A stretch of DNA of 64,000 bases from CAHJXF01 sp038254545 (lineage in GTDB: Bacteria; Pseudomonadota; Gammaproteobacteria; Burkholderiales; Burkholderiaceae_D), in the NCBI GenBank assembly GCA_038254545.1, contig JBBSGB010000011.1, positions 1 through 64,000 on the forward strand, read 5' to 3'. Below are positions 31,522-41,400 of the stretch, piece after piece. Numbering within the stretch: the first letter of the stretch is position 1; each line of letters starts with the position of its first letter. The notes beneath the pieces were generated by a model that was not told where the DNA came from, did not search any database, and saw only the letters and a program-made list of their open reading frames with translations. The translations under genes were made by a program, and so were the position numbers.

Positions 31522-33198
31522 ATGCAAAGCGACATCCAGATCGCCCAAAGCGCAACCCTGCAGCCGATCGTCGCGCTGGCACGCGAGCGGCTCGGCATCC
31601 CCGAGGATCAGCTCGAACCCTACGGTCGCTTCAAAGCGAAGATTTCTCTGGGCCACATTGCAAGCCTCGCGAACCAGCCCGACGGCAAGCTGATCCTGGT
31701 CAGCGGCATCAGTCCCACCCCGGCCGGTGAAGGCAAGACCACTACCGCGGTGGGCCTGGCCGATGGCCTGAACCGCATCGGGAAGAACGCGATCGTATGC
31801 CTGCGCGAGCCGTCGATCGGGCCGGTGTTCGGCATGAAGGGTGGCGCCGCCGGCGGCGGCTATGCGCAACTGGTGCCGATGGAAGACATCAACCTGCACT
31901 TCACCGGTGACTTCAATGCGATTGCGCTCGCGCACAACCTGCTCGCGGCGCTGATCGACAACCACATCCACCACGGCAATGCGCTCGGGCTGGACGTTCG
32001 ACGCATCACCTGGAAGCGGGTGATGGACATGAACGACCGCGCACTGCGAAACATCACGATCGGCCTGGGCGGCCCGGGCAATGGTTATCCGCGCCAGGAC
32101 GGCTTCGACATCGTGGTCGCGTCGGAGATCATGGCCATCCTGTGCCTTGCCAGCGATCTGTCGGATCTGAAGGCGCGCATCGGGCGCATCGTCGTCGGCT
32201 ACACGCACGAGCAGCAACCGATCACCGCGAGCCGGTTGCAGGCGCAGGGCGCGATGACGGCGTTGCTGCGCGATGCGATCAAACCGAATCTCGTGCAGAC
32301 GCTCGAGAACAATCCCGCACTGCTCCACGGCGGACCGTTCGCGAACATTGCACACGGATGCAATTCGGTGATCGCGACACGAGCCGCGCTGAAGCTCGGC
32401 GACTACGTCGTCACCGAGGCGGGTTTCGGCGCGGACCTGGGCGCGGAGAAATTCGTCGACATCAAGTGCCGCAAGTCCGGCCTGCGGCCCGATGTGGTGG
32501 TACTCGTCGCAACCCTCCGGGCGCTCAAGTTTCAGGGCGGCGTCGACGCAAGAGACCTTGCGAACGAAAACGTGGTGGCGCTCGAAAAAGGAATCGTCAA
32601 TCTCGAACGTCACCTGAACAACGTGCGCAATCACTTCGGATTGCCATGCGTCGTGGCGGTGAATCATTTCGACCGCGACACGACCGCGGAATGGGCATTG
32701 CTGACTCGCAAGCTCGCGCATCATGAAGTACCGGTTGTGCTTGCGAAGCACTGGTCCGACGGCGGCGCCGGCGCCGAGGATCTCGCGCGCGAGGTCGTGC
32801 GCCTGACCGACACGACACCGGCCGACTTCCGTTTCGTTTACGACGACGGCGCCACGCTGTGGGAGAAGTGCGAGGCTGTCGCCACCAAGATCTACGGGGC
32901 GAGCGGCATCAGCGCGGATACCAGAGTGCGCTCGCAGTTCGCCGCACTGCAGGCCCGGGGCTATGGGCACTTTCCAATCTGTATTGCCAAGACGCAATAC
33001 TCGTTCTCGACGGACCCGCTGCTGCGCGGCGCACCACAGGGCCACGTGCTAGACATTCGCGAGGTCAGGCTCGCCGCCGGCGCCGAGTTCGTGGTGCTGG
33101 TCTGCGGCGACATAATGACGATGCCGGGCTTGCCCGCCGTGCCGTCGTCGACTGCGATCGACGTGGACGACGACGGACAGATCGTGGGCTTGTTCTAG
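31522..33198 (+). CDS. fhs: Formate-tetrahydrofolate ligase
   Basis: ATP-dependent ligase joining formate and tetrahydrofolate to give 10-formyl-THF for one-carbon metabolism. It is 558 aa, the usual length. P-loop TPAGEGKTTTAVGL near residue 70, FGMKGGAAGGGYAQ, HFTGDFNAIALAHNLL and the GFGADLGAEKF motif. ATG at 31522 matches the family start. The cupin gene follows by 32 nt. The gene is patchy among betaproteobacteria, in keeping with the accessory nature of this stretch. Confidence 0.97.
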   Translation: MQSDIQIAQSATLQPIVALARERLGIPEDQLEPYGRFKAKISLGHIASLANQPDGKLILVSGISPTPAGEGKTTTAVGLADGLNRIGKNAIVCLREPSIGPVFGMKGGAAGGGYAQLVPMEDINLHFTGDFNAIALAHNLLAALIDNHIHHGNALGLDVRRITWKRVMDMNDRALRNITIGLGGPGNGYPRQDGFDIVVASEIMAILCLASDLSDLKARIGRIVVGYTHEQQPITASRLQAQGAMTALLRDAIKPNLVQTLENNPALLHGGPFANIAHGCNSVIATRAALKLGDYVVTEAGFGADLGAEKFVDIKCRKSGLRPDVVVLVATLRALKFQGGVDARDLANENVVALEKGIVNLERHLNNVRNHFGLPCVVAVNHFDRDTTAEWALLTRKLAHHEVPVVLAKHWSDGGAGAEDLAREVVRLTDTTPADFRFVYDDGATLWEKCEAVATKIYGASGISADTRVRSQFAALQARGYGHFPICIAKTQYSFSTDPLLRGAPQGHVLDIREVRLAAGAEFVVLVCGDIMTMPGLPAVPSSTAIDVDDDGQIVGLF

Positions 33199-33230
33199 GC
33201 AAGCGGCGTCCATCGCGAGGAGAGGGGAGA

Positions 33231-33920
33231 ATGCAAGCCGTGATGGAACTGAACGCCGACTTCTCCAGACGCGTCGTGATGCACGCAAACGCGCTGCCCT
33301 GGATGGACTCGCCCATGCCCGGCGTGCGCCGGCGCATGCTCGATCGCATCGGTGGCGAGGTCGCACGCGCGACCACCATCGTCAGCTATGCGCCCGACAG
33401 CAGGTTCTCGCCGCACGTGCATGGCGGCGGCGAAGAGTTCGTCGTGCTCGAAGGTGTGTTCGAGGACGAGCACGGCGGCTATCCCGTAGGCTCGTATGTC
33501 CGCAACCCGCCGCAGTCGCGGCATACGCCGGGTTCGACGTCGGGCTGCATGATGTTCGTCAAGCTGTGGCAATTCGACCCGGCCGATCGCACGCACGTCC
33601 GGCTCAATTTCGACGGGATGGAATCGATCGCCGATCCCGCTCGTGCTGGCGTAACGGTCACGCCGCTGTTTAGCGACGAACGCGAGAACGTTCGCGTCGA
33701 GACGTGGGCACCCGGCATACGGACCAGCGTCGATGCAACCGCTGGCGCCGAAATCCTCGTGCTCGCCGGCGGTTTTGTCGAAGGTGCCGATCACCTGCAT
33801 GAATACTCGTGGATTCGCGTGCCGATCGGTGAACGCGCTCAGGTGCTATCCGGCCGCGATGGCGCGCGTGTCTGGATCAAGACCGGGCACTTGCGCTTTG
33901 CCCGGCATGTAGGTGCTTGA
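33231..33920 (+). CDS. Cupin-domain (ChrR-like) protein
   Basis: Bicupin protein, 229 aa. The first cupin has metal-site motif SPHVHGGGEEFVVLEGVFED followed by YVRNPPQSRHTPGS. The second barrel (ILVLAGGFVEGADHLHEYSW) keeps fewer His residues. The arrangement resembles the ChrR cupin domain, but no zinc-binding anti-sigma N-terminus is present, so it is not an anti-sigma factor. The start at 33231 has GAGGAGAGGGGA upstream. It probably shares a transcript with fhs. Function unknown. Confidence 0.8.
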   Translation: MQAVMELNADFSRRVVMHANALPWMDSPMPGVRRRMLDRIGGEVARATTIVSYAPDSRFSPHVHGGGEEFVVLEGVFEDEHGGYPVGSYVRNPPQSRHTPGSTSGCMMFVKLWQFDPADRTHVRLNFDGMESIADPARAGVTVTPLFSDERENVRVETWAPGIRTSVDATAGAEILVLAGGFVEGADHLHEYSWIRVPIGERAQVLSGRDGARVWIKTGHLRFARHVGA

Positions 33921-33944
33921 AGCGTCACCACGCCCGCGTCAAGC

Positions 33945-34128
33945 CTATGCGAGCTTCGGATACCAGTCGGACCCGCGGCCCGCGGGAGTCAGGTCGAGGA
34001 TGTTCCACAAAGGAGCTCGACCTCCTCGGCCAAAAGCGCGGTGCGCGCCTCGCGGTACTCGGCGCTGTCGTTCGGATAGGCTTGCTCACTGCGGCAGCGA
34101 GCTCGATCGCGGACTTCAGTTGGGCCAT
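33945..34128 (-). pseudogene. DUF899 (thioredoxin-like) gene with internal deletion
   Basis: Starts at ATG 34128 behind AAGGAG (MAQLKSAIELAAAVSK). After a 1-nt shift the N-terminal motif EYREARTALLAEEVEL of the DUF899 thioredoxin-like family appears. Near 34008-34013 the sequence jumps straight to that family's C-terminal signature LDLTPAGRGSDWYPKL and stops at 33947-33945. About 190 central codons, including the CPMC redox site of intact relatives, are gone. This is a clear internal-deletion pseudogene. It sits between the cupin gene and the PfpI-like gene. Confidence 0.8.
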
Positions 34129-34183
34129 GCTGCGCTCCTTTCTCACTAGATGCGCTGCCGATGCGCCGGCTCGGCGGTCGACT

Positions 34184-34744
34184 TCAGGCCGCCACGCGCT
34201 GCGGCGCTTCGGCCAGCATTTCGATCAGCTCCTTGTTGAACGCCGGCAGGTCGTCGGGCTTGCGGCTGCTCACCCATGTCCCGTCGCGCACGACCTCTTG
34301 ATCGACCCACTTGCCGCCCGCGTTGCGGATGTCATCGTGCAGCGTCGGCCAGCTCGTCATGGTCTTGCCCTTGACGAGGCCCGCCGACACCAGCAGCCAT
34401 CCGCCGTGGCAGATCACGCCGATCGGCTTGCGATCGGACTCGAACGCCTTGGCGAACGATTGCGCCTTCTTGACGATACGCAGCGCATCGCCGTTCACCA
34501 CGCCGCCGGGCAGCATCAGGCCGTCGTAGTCGAGCGCGTCGGCGGTGTCGAGCGTGTGATCGACCTTGAAGCGATCGGCCTTCTCGTCGTGATTCATGCC
34601 CTGCACTTCACCGGCCTTGTCCGAAACGATGTGGACTTCGGCGCCCGCGGCTTCGAGCGCCTGCTTGGGCGAAGTCAGTTCGACCTGCTCGAAATCGTCG
34701 GTGACGAGGATCGCGATCTTCTTTCCCTTCAGTGATGTCGCCAT
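34184..34744 (-). CDS. PfpI/DJ-1 superfamily protein
   Basis: Class I glutamine-amidotransferase-like protein of 186 aa. Nucleophile elbow VICHGGWLLVSAG, preceded by YDGLMLPGGVVNGDAL (the conserved acidic/Gly region) and starting with GKKIAILVTDDFEQVELTSP. Relatives act as stress-related proteases, chaperones or deglycases. The ATG at 34744 has AAGGGG upstream; an earlier in-frame start at 34798 would add 18 residues without family support. Monocistronic. Confidence 0.9.
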   Translation of the reverse strand: MATSLKGKKIAILVTDDFEQVELTSPKQALEAAGAEVHIVSDKAGEVQGMNHDEKADRFKVDHTLDTADALDYDGLMLPGGVVNGDALRIVKKAQSFAKAFESDRKPIGVICHGGWLLVSAGLVKGKTMTSWPTLHDDIRNAGGKWVDQEVVRDGTWVSSRKPDDLPAFNKELIEMLAEAPQRVAA

Positions 34745-34854
34745 GCTGGAACCCCTTGCTGTGAATGATAGGCAAGGAAGATTGAGCCGATCGCTCACTC
34801 GAAGTTCGAGCGATGCCGAGGCTTTCGCAAGGATCAGGCTTTCACTGACGCCAC

Positions 34855-35082
34855 TCAGGCCCCCACCTTATAGGCGGGCAACTGCTGTCCCAGCCCCATT
34901 TCCTGGCCCGGTGCCTGCAGTCCGCTGAGCGGCCGCACCATGACTTCGAACTCGACGATCTTGCCTTGTCGATCGAAGCGGATCAGGTCGATGCCCTTGA
35001 GCTGCCTGTCGCCGACCCTGGCGCTGAACTCGAGCACCACGTAAGCGTCTGCGCGACCACACCATGTGGCAAGCGCCGGTCG
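34855..35082 (-). pseudogene. NTF2/SnoaL-like protein, C-terminal fragment
   Basis: About 75 codons encode the C-terminal half of an NTF2-like (SnoaL) protein: AYVVLEFSARVGDRQLKGID, LIRFDRQGKIVEFEVMVRPL. The N-terminal half is missing, and the fragment begins in frame immediately after the stop of the metallophosphoesterase gene. A GTG at 35040 could start a 61-aa peptide, but no ribosome site is evident. Read as a truncated gene left by a deletion. Confidence 0.65.
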
Positions 35083-35919
35083 TCAAACGTTCATCAGCCC
35101 GCGCAATTGCGTGATGTCGTGCGCGACCAGACCGTCCGCCGCGACCACATCGAGCCCGTATCCGCAACCATCGCGACCGCCATCGCGCTCGAGTTCGAGC
35201 ACGCCGACGCCGACGATCTTTTCGCCGAAGCGCTTCTGGTGAGGGTCGGGGATGATGAACGCGCAAGAAGGCAACCACACGTGCCGCACGCCATCGATGG
35301 TGCGATCCAGATACTGATGCGCATGGCCGCACAGAACTAGCCGCACGTCGGTTGTGGCGATCAGCGCAAGCAGGCGGTCGCGCGCGGCGAGAGGCACGTA
35401 CCGCATGTGATGGTCCCGGTCGGTCAGCGGATTCTCGAACAGCGGCTTGTGCAAAAGGACGATGACCGGCTTGCCGGCCGCGTTGTGGAATTCGCTATTG
35501 ATCCATTCCCACTGCTCGTCTTCTTCCGCCGTGCCGCTGCCGAACAGTTGCGCGTCGAACGCGATCAATCGCCAACCCTCGGCGTCGATCGCCCAACGGT
35601 CTTCTCCAAACGTCGCGAGATAACGCGCGCGACTGGCTGCAGTGAGCCACTCGCGCGCCGGCACATCGCGCGTGCCGGGGTTGTCGCCGATATCGTGATT
35701 GCCGGGAATCAGGCGCATTGGCGTCGGCCACGCATCGACCAGCGCTTTCGCTTCGCGCAATTGCGCTTCCCTGTTGATCGCGTCGAAGCTGATATCGCCC
35801 AGGTGAATCGTGAGATCGACCGCCGAACGCTCGGCGTAACGTGAGGCCGCACGCCAGTTCGCGACCAGCTCAGGCGCGCCGTTGGCGAGATGACTATCGG
35901 TGATCAGCAGGATACGCAT
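35083..35919 (-). CDS. Calcineurin-like metallophosphoesterase (CpdA-like)
   Basis: Binuclear metallophosphoesterase, 278 aa. All five metal-binding blocks are visible: ITDSHL, HLGDI, PGNHDIGD, LLHKPLF and CGHAHQYLD. Length and motif spacing fit the CpdA (3',5'-cAMP phosphodiesterase) type, but other phosphodiesters are possible. ATG at 35919. It lies 50 nt downstream of ybaB on the same strand. The sequence directly after its stop is the NTF2-like fragment. Confidence 0.88.
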   Translation of the reverse strand: MRILLITDSHLANGAPELVANWRAASRYAERSAVDLTIHLGDISFDAINREAQLREAKALVDAWPTPMRLIPGNHDIGDNPGTRDVPAREWLTAASRARYLATFGEDRWAIDAEGWRLIAFDAQLFGSGTAEEDEQWEWINSEFHNAAGKPVIVLLHKPLFENPLTDRDHHMRYVPLAARDRLLALIATTDVRLVLCGHAHQYLDRTIDGVRHVWLPSCAFIIPDPHQKRFGEKIVGVGVLELERDGGRDGCGYGLDVVAADGLVAHDITQLRGLMNV

Positions 35920-35969
35920 GACGCGGCACCTCCTCCCGTTTCAACATGTTGCACGGGATGTATCGGTCG

Positions 35970-36296
35970 TCAGAACGGAAACTTCATGCCCGGTGGCATC
36001 GGCATGCCGGCGGTGACCGCGGCCATCTTCTCGCTGGCCGTCGCTTCGGCCTTGCGCACGGCGTCGTTGACGGCTGCGGCCACGAGGTCTTCGAGCATGT
36101 CCTTGTCGTCACCGAACAGCGATGGATCGATCACGACGCGCTTGACGTCGTTCTTGCAGGTCATCGTGACCTTGACCAGGCCGGCGCCCGACTGACCTTC
36201 GACCTCGATGGTCGCCAGCGAGTCCTGCACCTTCTTCACGTTGTCCTGCATCTGCTGGACCTGCTTCATCATTCCAGCGAGTTGGTTCTTCATCAT
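35970..36296 (-). CDS. ybaB: YbaB/EbfC nucleoid-associated protein
   Basis: Small DNA-binding protein, 108 aa, with an N-terminal helix (MKNQLAGMMKQVQQMQDNVK) and the conserved VEGQSGAGLVKVTMTCKNDV and VIDPSLFGDDKDMLEDLVAA. The family forms tweezer-like dimers on DNA. The start at 36296 (or the next codon 36293) follows a weak CGGAG. It is 66 nt downstream of dnaX, the usual dnaX-ybaB pair. recR is missing from its normal place after it. Confidence 0.95.
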   Translation of the reverse strand: MMKNQLAGMMKQVQQMQDNVKKVQDSLATIEVEGQSGAGLVKVTMTCKNDVKRVVIDPSLFGDDKDMLEDLVAAAVNDAVRKAEATASEKMAAVTAGMPMPPGMKFPF

Positions 36297-36362
36297 GATC
36301 TCGACTCCGGGAGCGGAAATGAAAATCGATGCGGCGTTGTTCGCGCGCACCGAATGGTTGTA

Positions 36363-38117
36363 TCAGATCGGCTTGACCGACCCCGGCACCACGCTCGCGC
36401 CGAAGTCGCGCAGCAGCGTCTGCACGAAAGGATCGCCATCGATGATGGCCTGGGCTTCGGCCTGCCGTGCGGTGCGCTCGTCGTTCTTCGCGGCCGCGAC
36501 CGTCGCGCCCTTGACCGCGCCGACCTCGATGGCGACTGCGACCGGTCGCCCGAAATGCTGACCGAGCGCGGCCTTGAGCTTGTCGAGCGTCGGCCCGCTG
36601 AGCAGCGACTTGATCGGCACGCGCAAGGTGATCGAACGATGATCGTGCGCGACCAGTTCGGCCTGCTGCACGAGTTCGCGCGTGAGGCCGGTCAGCTTGA
36701 GCTGGCCGACGATCGCGAGCCAGTCGTCGATAGGCAGCGGCGCGTCCGACGCGAGCTCGAGTTCGGGTGTCGCGCGTCGCGGCTCATCGTCTCGTGTTGA
36801 GGTCCGCGCGATGGTTTCGCGGGACACGTCCGCGATCGCGATGTCGGGTGTCGAGGCCATGGCGACGACAGGGGCGACTGTGGAAACAATTCGGGACGCC
36901 ACCGTCGATGCGGCGGCGGCAGGCGCGCGCGACAACGCCGGCCTTGCAACCGGGTTCCGGGCCGGAGACGCCGCGCGAGGAGGTGTCGTTCCACTCTCTT
37001 CCGGACGAAACGCCAGCATGCGCAACAGCGTCATCGAGAAACCGGTCGTTTCATCGGGCGCAAGATACAGGTCGCGCCTGCCCATCGCAGCGATCTGGTA
37101 GTAGAGCTGCACGGCCTCGGGTGAGAGACGCTCGGCCAGCGTGCCAAGCGACTGGTCTTCAGCGATCGTATCGTCGCCACCTTCACCGTTGTTTGCGCTC
37201 GATGTCGGGATCATCTGCATCAGTGCGATCCGATGCAGCAGCGCCGCCAGGTCCTGCAGCGCATTGCCGAACGAAAGGCTGCGCGCGGCGATCTCGTCGA
37301 CCACGCTCATCAGCGCCGGCCCATCGCCATCGGCAAGCGCCTCGAGCACGCGCACCAGATAAGTCTGATCGAGCGCGCCGAGCATGCCGCGCACGGTCTC
37401 TTCGGTGACCTGCCCCGCGCTGTATGCGATCGCCTGATCGGTCAGCGACAGCGCGTCGCGCATCGAGCCCGAGGCGGCGCGCGCCAACGGCAGCATCGCG
37501 CCGTGCTCGAATGCGATGCCTTCTTCGGTGAGCACGTGCGCGAGGTGACGCGTGATGTCGGCAACCGGCATCTGCTTGAGGTTGAACTGCAGGCAACGCG
37601 ACAGCACCGTCACCGGAACCTTCTGCGGATCGGTGGTGGCGAGGATGAACTTGACGTGCGGCGGCGGCTCTTCGAGCGTCTTCAACATCGCGTTGAACGC
37701 GTGGTTCGAGAGCATGTGGACTTCGTCGATCATGTAGACCTTGAAGCGCGCATTGGCCGGCGAATAGACCGCCTGCTCGAGCAGTTGCGTCATCTCGTCG
37801 ACGCCGCGATTGGACGCCGCGTCGAGCTCGATGTAATCGACGAATCGCCCCGCGTCGATCTCGATACAGGGCGAGCAGACGCCGCAGGGTTTGGATGTGA
37901 TGCCGCCGCTGCCGTCCGGCCCGATGCAATTCAGGCACTTCGCGAGGATGCGCGACAGAGTCGTCTTGCCCACGCCGCGCGTGCCCGTGAACAACCACGC
38001 GTGATGCAGCCGCTGCTGGTCGAGCGCGTTGGTGAGCGCGCGCACGACGTGCTCCTGTCCGACCAGCGTCTCGAAGCTGCGAGGACGCCATTTGCGCGCG
38101 AGGACTTGGTAGGACAT
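36363..38117 (-). CDS. dnaX: DNA polymerase III subunits gamma/tau
   Basis: Clamp-loader ATPase and replisome organiser, 584 aa. Walker A TGTRGVGKTTL, zinc module with CLNCIGPDGSGG and CGVCSPC, DEVHMLS, and the sensor FILATTDPQKVP with SRC. Domain III ends near residue 365; a Pro/Ala/Thr-rich linker (~370-470) leads to the tau C-terminal domain. ATG at 38117 gives the family start MSYQVLARKWRPRSFETLVG. No obvious programmed frameshift site was noted. Confidence 0.97.
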   Translation of the reverse strand: MSYQVLARKWRPRSFETLVGQEHVVRALTNALDQQRLHHAWLFTGTRGVGKTTLSRILAKCLNCIGPDGSGGITSKPCGVCSPCIEIDAGRFVDYIELDAASNRGVDEMTQLLEQAVYSPANARFKVYMIDEVHMLSNHAFNAMLKTLEEPPPHVKFILATTDPQKVPVTVLSRCLQFNLKQMPVADITRHLAHVLTEEGIAFEHGAMLPLARAASGSMRDALSLTDQAIAYSAGQVTEETVRGMLGALDQTYLVRVLEALADGDGPALMSVVDEIAARSLSFGNALQDLAALLHRIALMQMIPTSSANNGEGGDDTIAEDQSLGTLAERLSPEAVQLYYQIAAMGRRDLYLAPDETTGFSMTLLRMLAFRPEESGTTPPRAASPARNPVARPALSRAPAAAASTVASRIVSTVAPVVAMASTPDIAIADVSRETIARTSTRDDEPRRATPELELASDAPLPIDDWLAIVGQLKLTGLTRELVQQAELVAHDHRSITLRVPIKSLLSGPTLDKLKAALGQHFGRPVAVAIEVGAVKGATVAAAKNDERTARQAEAQAIIDGDPFVQTLLRDFGASVVPGSVKPI

Positions 38118-38280
38118 GGGGTTAGATTTTCAGCCGCACCGCGATGCTCGTGCCAGACGCTTCAAAAACGTCGAGTGCAAGACGCGGCGACGCAGACAGT
38201 ACATCCCGTACGGCAAGGAGCCGCAACGCCGCAATCGGCCGCATTCGGCGTCAATGCGTGAAGCGTCCCGTGAAAGAGGC

Positions 38281-38370
38281 GAGCCTTGTCCTCGGCACTT
38301 ACGGGTAATGACTGTGGCTGCTTCGTTCCCGACCTGACCAGGTTCGTCACGCCGCAATGCGAGGGGGCCC
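38281..38370 (-). ncRNA. ffs: 4.5S/SRP RNA (bacterial small type)
   Basis: The minus strand contains the SRP domain IV core GGTCAGGTCGGGAACGAAGC followed by AGCC: symmetric and asymmetric loops around a GGAA tetraloop, the Ffh-binding site. Flanks GGGCC and GGCTC can close the long hairpin, giving about 90 nt; exact ends are inferred. The tetraloop-closing pair is G-C here rather than the C-G of E. coli. Position next to dnaX is common in this group. Confidence 0.9.
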
Positions 38371-38416
38371 GCCCGCGTGAATTCTATCAGGACGAACGCG
38401 GCTTCAATACCGTGCT

Positions 38417-41400
38417 TCAATTCCCATCACGCAATTCGAGCAAGCCTCCGTCACCGAAGATCAGCGCACTGCGCACGGTGTGACGAGGATAAAGCGCGGC
38501 GACTGCGCGGCGATAGAGCGTCAGTTGATCGATATAGGCGGGCGGCACCACGTCACCCTCCTCCCGATGCTGGGATTTGTAGTCGAGTATCCAGACCTCG
38601 GCCTTGCCTTTCGAATCAGCCGCGAATTCGACCAGCCGGTCGATGCGCATCAATTGTCCATCGGCCGCGAGCAACTCGAGCTCGTTCGAAGCCGACACGT
38701 AATGCGCAGGCACGAAGAAGCGTTGCAGTTCGGGCACAGCGAGCATGCGCGCCACGCGCTCGGCGACCATCGCGGCGGCGCCGGGGGAAAGTCCGAAGTG
38801 CATTGCGATCGTCGCGGCCTGCGCGCCGTCGTACGCGCGGTCGGCCACATATCGCCCATGCTGTTCAAGCACCCGATGCAATGCGATGCCGATGCGTTGC
38901 GCCTGCCCGTCGTCGGCACCGTCGAACCCGCTGTCGTGATCGAGCGCTCGTCGCGCGCCGATCGATAGCACCGGCGGACGAAAGACCGGCACGTGTATCG
39001 AGGTCGCGCGCCGGGGCGCACCGGTAGCCGCAAACGCTGCGTCGTTCGCTGAGTCGCCCGACGCAGCGCCATCCTGCGGCAACCATTCCGATAGCGAGCC
39101 CAGACGCCGATACCAACTGTCGTCGTCCGCGGATTTGCCGGGCGTGCAGCCGGACACCAGCAGCACTTCGCGGGCGCGTGTCGCTGCCACATACAACACG
39201 TTCCAGTCCTCGCTCGCCGCGTGCTCGGCTTCGAGATCGAAGTGCGGTGCGCGCGCGAGCCCACGCTCGCCCACCTTGCCGAACACCGACAGGTGCAAGG
39301 GCGCATCGCTGTCGGGTGGCCACGCGATCAGCACCTCGTTGGAGGACTTGTTCTTCTTCGCCGGATGCGCGTCGGCGATGACGACGACCGGTGCTTCGAG
39401 TCCCTTCGCGCCGTGAACCGTGAGGATGCGGACTGCATCGCCACGGCCCGCACCATGGGCCTCGATCTCCTCGCCGTCCGCCTCGGCATCGGCCGCATCG
39501 ATCCCTGCGTCGCCTTCGTCGGGTGCGTCGTCCTTGATGCGCGCGAGCGCCGACAGCTCGTCGATGAAACGCTGCAGGCTCGGAAAACGTCCGCTGTCCT
39601 GTGCGAGCGCGAGTTCGAGATAGGCGTGCAGATTGGCCCGTACCTGGCCGCGCATTTCGGGCACGGTCGCCGCCACCGTGCGCGTGATCCATTCGCCCTC
39701 GTGCACGATGCGATCGAGCAAGTCGTGCGCGGGCAATGTGGCTGCGGCTTCGCGCCAGGTCTCAAGGAGACGATGCGCGCGTGTCAGCGCGGGAGCTTCG
39801 TCCGTCGCCGCGAGCGCCTTGAGACGCGACCACCAATGCGGATACCGGTCGGCCGGCATTTCGCGAGAAAGCGCGGCAAGCCGGATCAGATCGTCATCGC
39901 TGCAGCCGAATAGGGGCGAGCGCAGCGTCTGCGCGAGCGCGAGGTCCGAGAACGGCGCAACCAGGACCTGCAGGAGCGCGCAAAGGTCGGATGCTTCGAG
40001 CGTCTCGAGCAGGCCGCCGCGGCGCGCGCTCGCATAAGGGATGCGATGCGCACGCAGCGCGTGCTCGATCGCCTCGATGCGTTTTCTCCTGCGCACCAAA
40101 ATCATCACGTCGCCCCAGCGCGCGAGCCTGGCTCCGTGATGCGGATCGGCGACCGTGCGGTGTCCGACGATCGCGCGCAGCGCGTCCACGATCGCGCGCG
40201 CTTCGGCGTCGTGCCGGTCTTCGGGCTCTTCCGCACGCGGCGTCGTCAGCACGTCGCGCAGGACCATGGGCATGTCGCCTGCGTCGATCTTCGCCGTCTT
40301 CTCCACGACCGGGAGCTCCATGAGCGGCAAGCGCCACGCTTCGCCTCGCGCATGCGAGGCGCTTCGATGCGGATGGAACAGCGCGAACTCCTCGCGATCG
40401 AACGCGCGATTGAGCGCAGCCATCAACGCCGGCGCCACCCGGCGCGTCTCGTCGGTTCTCAACACCGTTGCGCCGTAGCCGTTCCTCAGGAACGCGCGAG
40501 CCGCGTCGAACAGCAATGGCTCGGCGCGACGGAAGCGATAGATCGACTGCTTGGGATCGCCGACGATGAACACCGACGGACGCGCTTCGGCGAGATCGGC
40601 ATCCTCGGTATAGATCGTCAGCCAGCGTTTGAGCACCATCCATTGCAGCGGATTGGTGTCCTGGAATTCATCGACGAGGATATGGCGGTAGCGCGCATCG
40701 AGACGCGCCTGCACATAAGCCGCGCTCGCATCGTCGGACATCAGCGCGGCTGCGTGCCACTCCAGATCATCGAAGTCGAGCAGCGCCTGCTCGCGCTTGA
40801 TCGCCTCGTAAGCGGCGATATAGGCCGCGCCGCAATGGAAGGCCGCGCGGTTGATCGCGAGGACGTCGCGTTCGACCTGTAGCCGCGACGCGTCGGTCAG
40901 CGCATCGAGTAGCTGCTGCGCTTCGTCAGTCAGGCGCTGCTGGCCATCAGAACCGTATCGCGCGATCGCAGCCGTCTTTGCGGCGTTGCTCGGGTTTCGC
41001 ACGCTCATTTCCAAGGTCGCGAAAGCCAGATGGACACGATCGAACACGCCGGCGTCGAGCGCGGCACGGCCTTTCTCGACGTTCTTGCGATCCGCCGAAC
41101 CGCCGCAATCGAACAGCTCGATCACGGCCTCGTAGCGCGCTGCGAACGCAGGGTCATCGAAGAGCGCTGCGCGCGCGTCGGGGCCATCGAGCTCGCGCTC
41201 ATCGACCTCGAGTTCCCCCGCGAGCGCCGATACCGCGATGCCGATGTCGTTCTCGGCACCGTGTCGCGCGAGAAAGCGCTTCCAGTCGTTGCGCCGCTTG
41301 ACCATCGCGTCGAGCAGTCGCTTCGCGGTCGATGCGCTCTCCGCGCGAGCGAGCAGTTCGAGGTAATGCGCACGCAAGCGCTCGTCGCCAGAGACTTCGT

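Noticed and set aside
31335..31730. 131-codon frame ahead of and overlapping fhs
   Set aside because: Overlaps fhs in another frame for most of its length; the part before fhs (31335-31521) has no recognisable domain.
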